A stretch of DNA of 7,389 nt from Acidobacteriota bacterium (GTDB lineage Bacteria > Acidobacteriota > Thermoanaerobaculia > Multivoradales > UBA5704): contig QHVW01000118.1 in the NCBI GenBank assembly GCA_003223675.1, positions 1-7,389 on the forward strand, written 5' to 3'. Each line of letters starts with the position of its first letter. Position 1 is the stretch's first letter. The notes below the pieces were generated by a model. That model did not search any database, had not been told where the DNA came from, and worked only from the letters and a program-made list of their open reading frames with translations. Of this stretch, positions 6,923 to 7,389 are shown piece by piece. Made by a program: the position numbers and the translations under genes.

Positions 6923-6940
6923 CCAGGGCACGGAGCCTGG
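6923..6940 (+). promoter_or_regulatory. CCAGG-N8-CCTGG dyad in the Panacea gene leader
   Basis: Same arms and same 8-base spacing as in copy A, centre GCACGGAG. It sits at about +4 to +21 of the predicted transcript and directly abuts the Shine-Dalgarno region. It could be an operator for autoregulation of the antitoxin unit or an mRNA 5' hairpin. The ribosome site GGAGAG (6945-6950) stays outside the stem. Confidence 0.5.
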
Positions 6941-6957
6941 GGGTGGAGAGATCGAAA

Positions 6958-7389
6958 ATGACGACGGCTCACGACGTTGCGGCCTACATCCTGAGCAAGA
7001 CGGGCGAGATCACCGCCATGAAGCTGCAGAAGCTCGTCTACTACTCCCAGGCCTGGTCGCTGGTCTGGGACGAGGAGCCGCTGTTCGACGAACGGATCGA
7101 GGCCTGGGTCAACGGCCCTGTGGTGCCGGATCTCTACCGGCGGCACCGGGGCATGTTCAAGGTTTCCTCATGGCCCGGCGGCGATCCGGGGAGCCTCACG
7201 GATTCGCAACGCCAGACCATCGACGCCGTCCTGGGCTACTACGGCGACAAGCCCTCGCAGTGGCTCAGCGACCTGACGCACCGGGAGGCCCCCTGGATCG
7301 AGGCCCGCCGCGGGCTGGATGCGGGAGATCCCGGCAATCGGGAGATCAGCCATGCGGCCCTGGCTGAGTACTACAGCAGCCCCTACTGA
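6958..7389 (+). CDS. Panacea-domain (DUF4065, SocA/PanA-type) antitoxin-like protein
   Basis: A complete 143-residue protein whose stop is the last codon of the window. It matches the Panacea/DUF4065 pattern: an N-terminal helix HDVAAYILSK (5-14), MKLQKLVYYSQAWSL (21-35), EAWVNGPVVPDLYRRHRG (48-65), LSDLTHREAPWIEARRG (103-119), and a final helix ISHAALAEYYSSPY (130-143). Known roles: Caulobacter SocA is an adaptor that delivers the toxin SocB to ClpXP, and PanA proteins neutralise very varied toxins encoded beside them. The ATG at 6958 was chosen because GGAGAG lies 7 bases upstream, promoter B precedes it, and family similarity begins there; an in-frame extension upstream to 6784 (GTG) is not family-like. 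No toxin is visible. It would lie downstream, outside the window, or this is a solitary copy. It is unrelated in function to the glycosyltransferase genes and probably an accessory insertion. Confidence 0.92.
   Translation: MTTAHDVAAYILSKTGEITAMKLQKLVYYSQAWSLVWDEEPLFDERIEAWVNGPVVPDLYRRHRGMFKVSSWPGGDPGSLTDSQRQTIDAVLGYYGDKPSQWLSDLTHREAPWIEARRGLDAGDPGNREISHAALAEYYSSPY

Larger units (their letters stand above)
6884..6947 (+). repeat. Promoter-leader repeat, copy B
   Basis: Second copy of the cassette, 159 bases downstream of copy A measured from -10 to -10. From -10 to start codon it is 3 bases longer than copy A because of an indel after the GGTGGA block. Confidence 0.75.

Noticed and set aside
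6784..6957. Small toxin gene directly upstream of the Panacea gene
   Set aside because: The only open frame here runs through the terminator hairpin and promoter B and has no protein-like pattern.
1..7389. tRNA, rRNA, CRISPR array or insertion sequence
   Set aside because: I found no cloverleaf, no regularly spaced repeats and no transposase-like frame. The only longer direct repeat is the promoter-leader cassette.

Overview
The window is GC-rich bacterial DNA (roughly 70% by eye) with tightly packed genes, several GTG/TTG starts and sigma70-like promoters. Nothing in it fixes the phylum. The gene set (polyprenyl-phosphate sugar synthases beside YfhO-type membrane glycosyltransferases) fits a high-GC environmental lineage such as Acidobacteriota or a deltaproteobacterial-type group, but that is inference.

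Region 1 (1-2232, minus strand) reads right to left as one operon: a UbiA-family polyprenyl-phosphate phosphoribosyltransferase (2232-1345), a GT2 polyprenyl-phosphate-sugar synthase-like enzyme with two C-terminal membrane helices (1289-342), and the N-terminal third of a GT4 glycosyltransferase (from 340, running off the left edge).

Region 2 (2244-6776, plus strand) is divergent. It holds two tandem YfhO-like, multi-membrane-pass GT-C-type proteins, 11 bases apart. The first is intact. The second is interrupted near 5724-5737 by a +1 frame change, and comparison with the first suggests that about 30 residues were lost there. The logic of regions 1 and 2 is that of a lipid-carrier glycosylation module: cytoplasmic enzymes load sugars onto polyprenyl phosphate, and YfhO-like proteins use lipid-linked sugars outside the membrane, as in the CsbB/GtcA/YfhO three-component systems. 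The acceptor is unknown.

Region 3 (6725-7389, plus strand) differs in kind. A complete Panacea-domain (DUF4065, SocA/PanA-type) antitoxin gene ends exactly at the window edge, and no toxin gene is visible. Upstream lies the most unusual structure in the window. A promoter-plus-leader cassette is present twice, 159 bases apart: a near-consensus -35, an 18-base spacer, an extended -10, then a CCAGG-N8-CCTGG dyad and a purine-rich Shine-Dalgarno region. The downstream copy drives the antitoxin gene. The upstream copy would drive an RNA of about 80 nt that can fold into three consecutive hairpins, the last being a perfect 11-bp intrinsic terminator. This could be a small RNA or an attenuated leader sharing its 5' end with the antitoxin mRNA.
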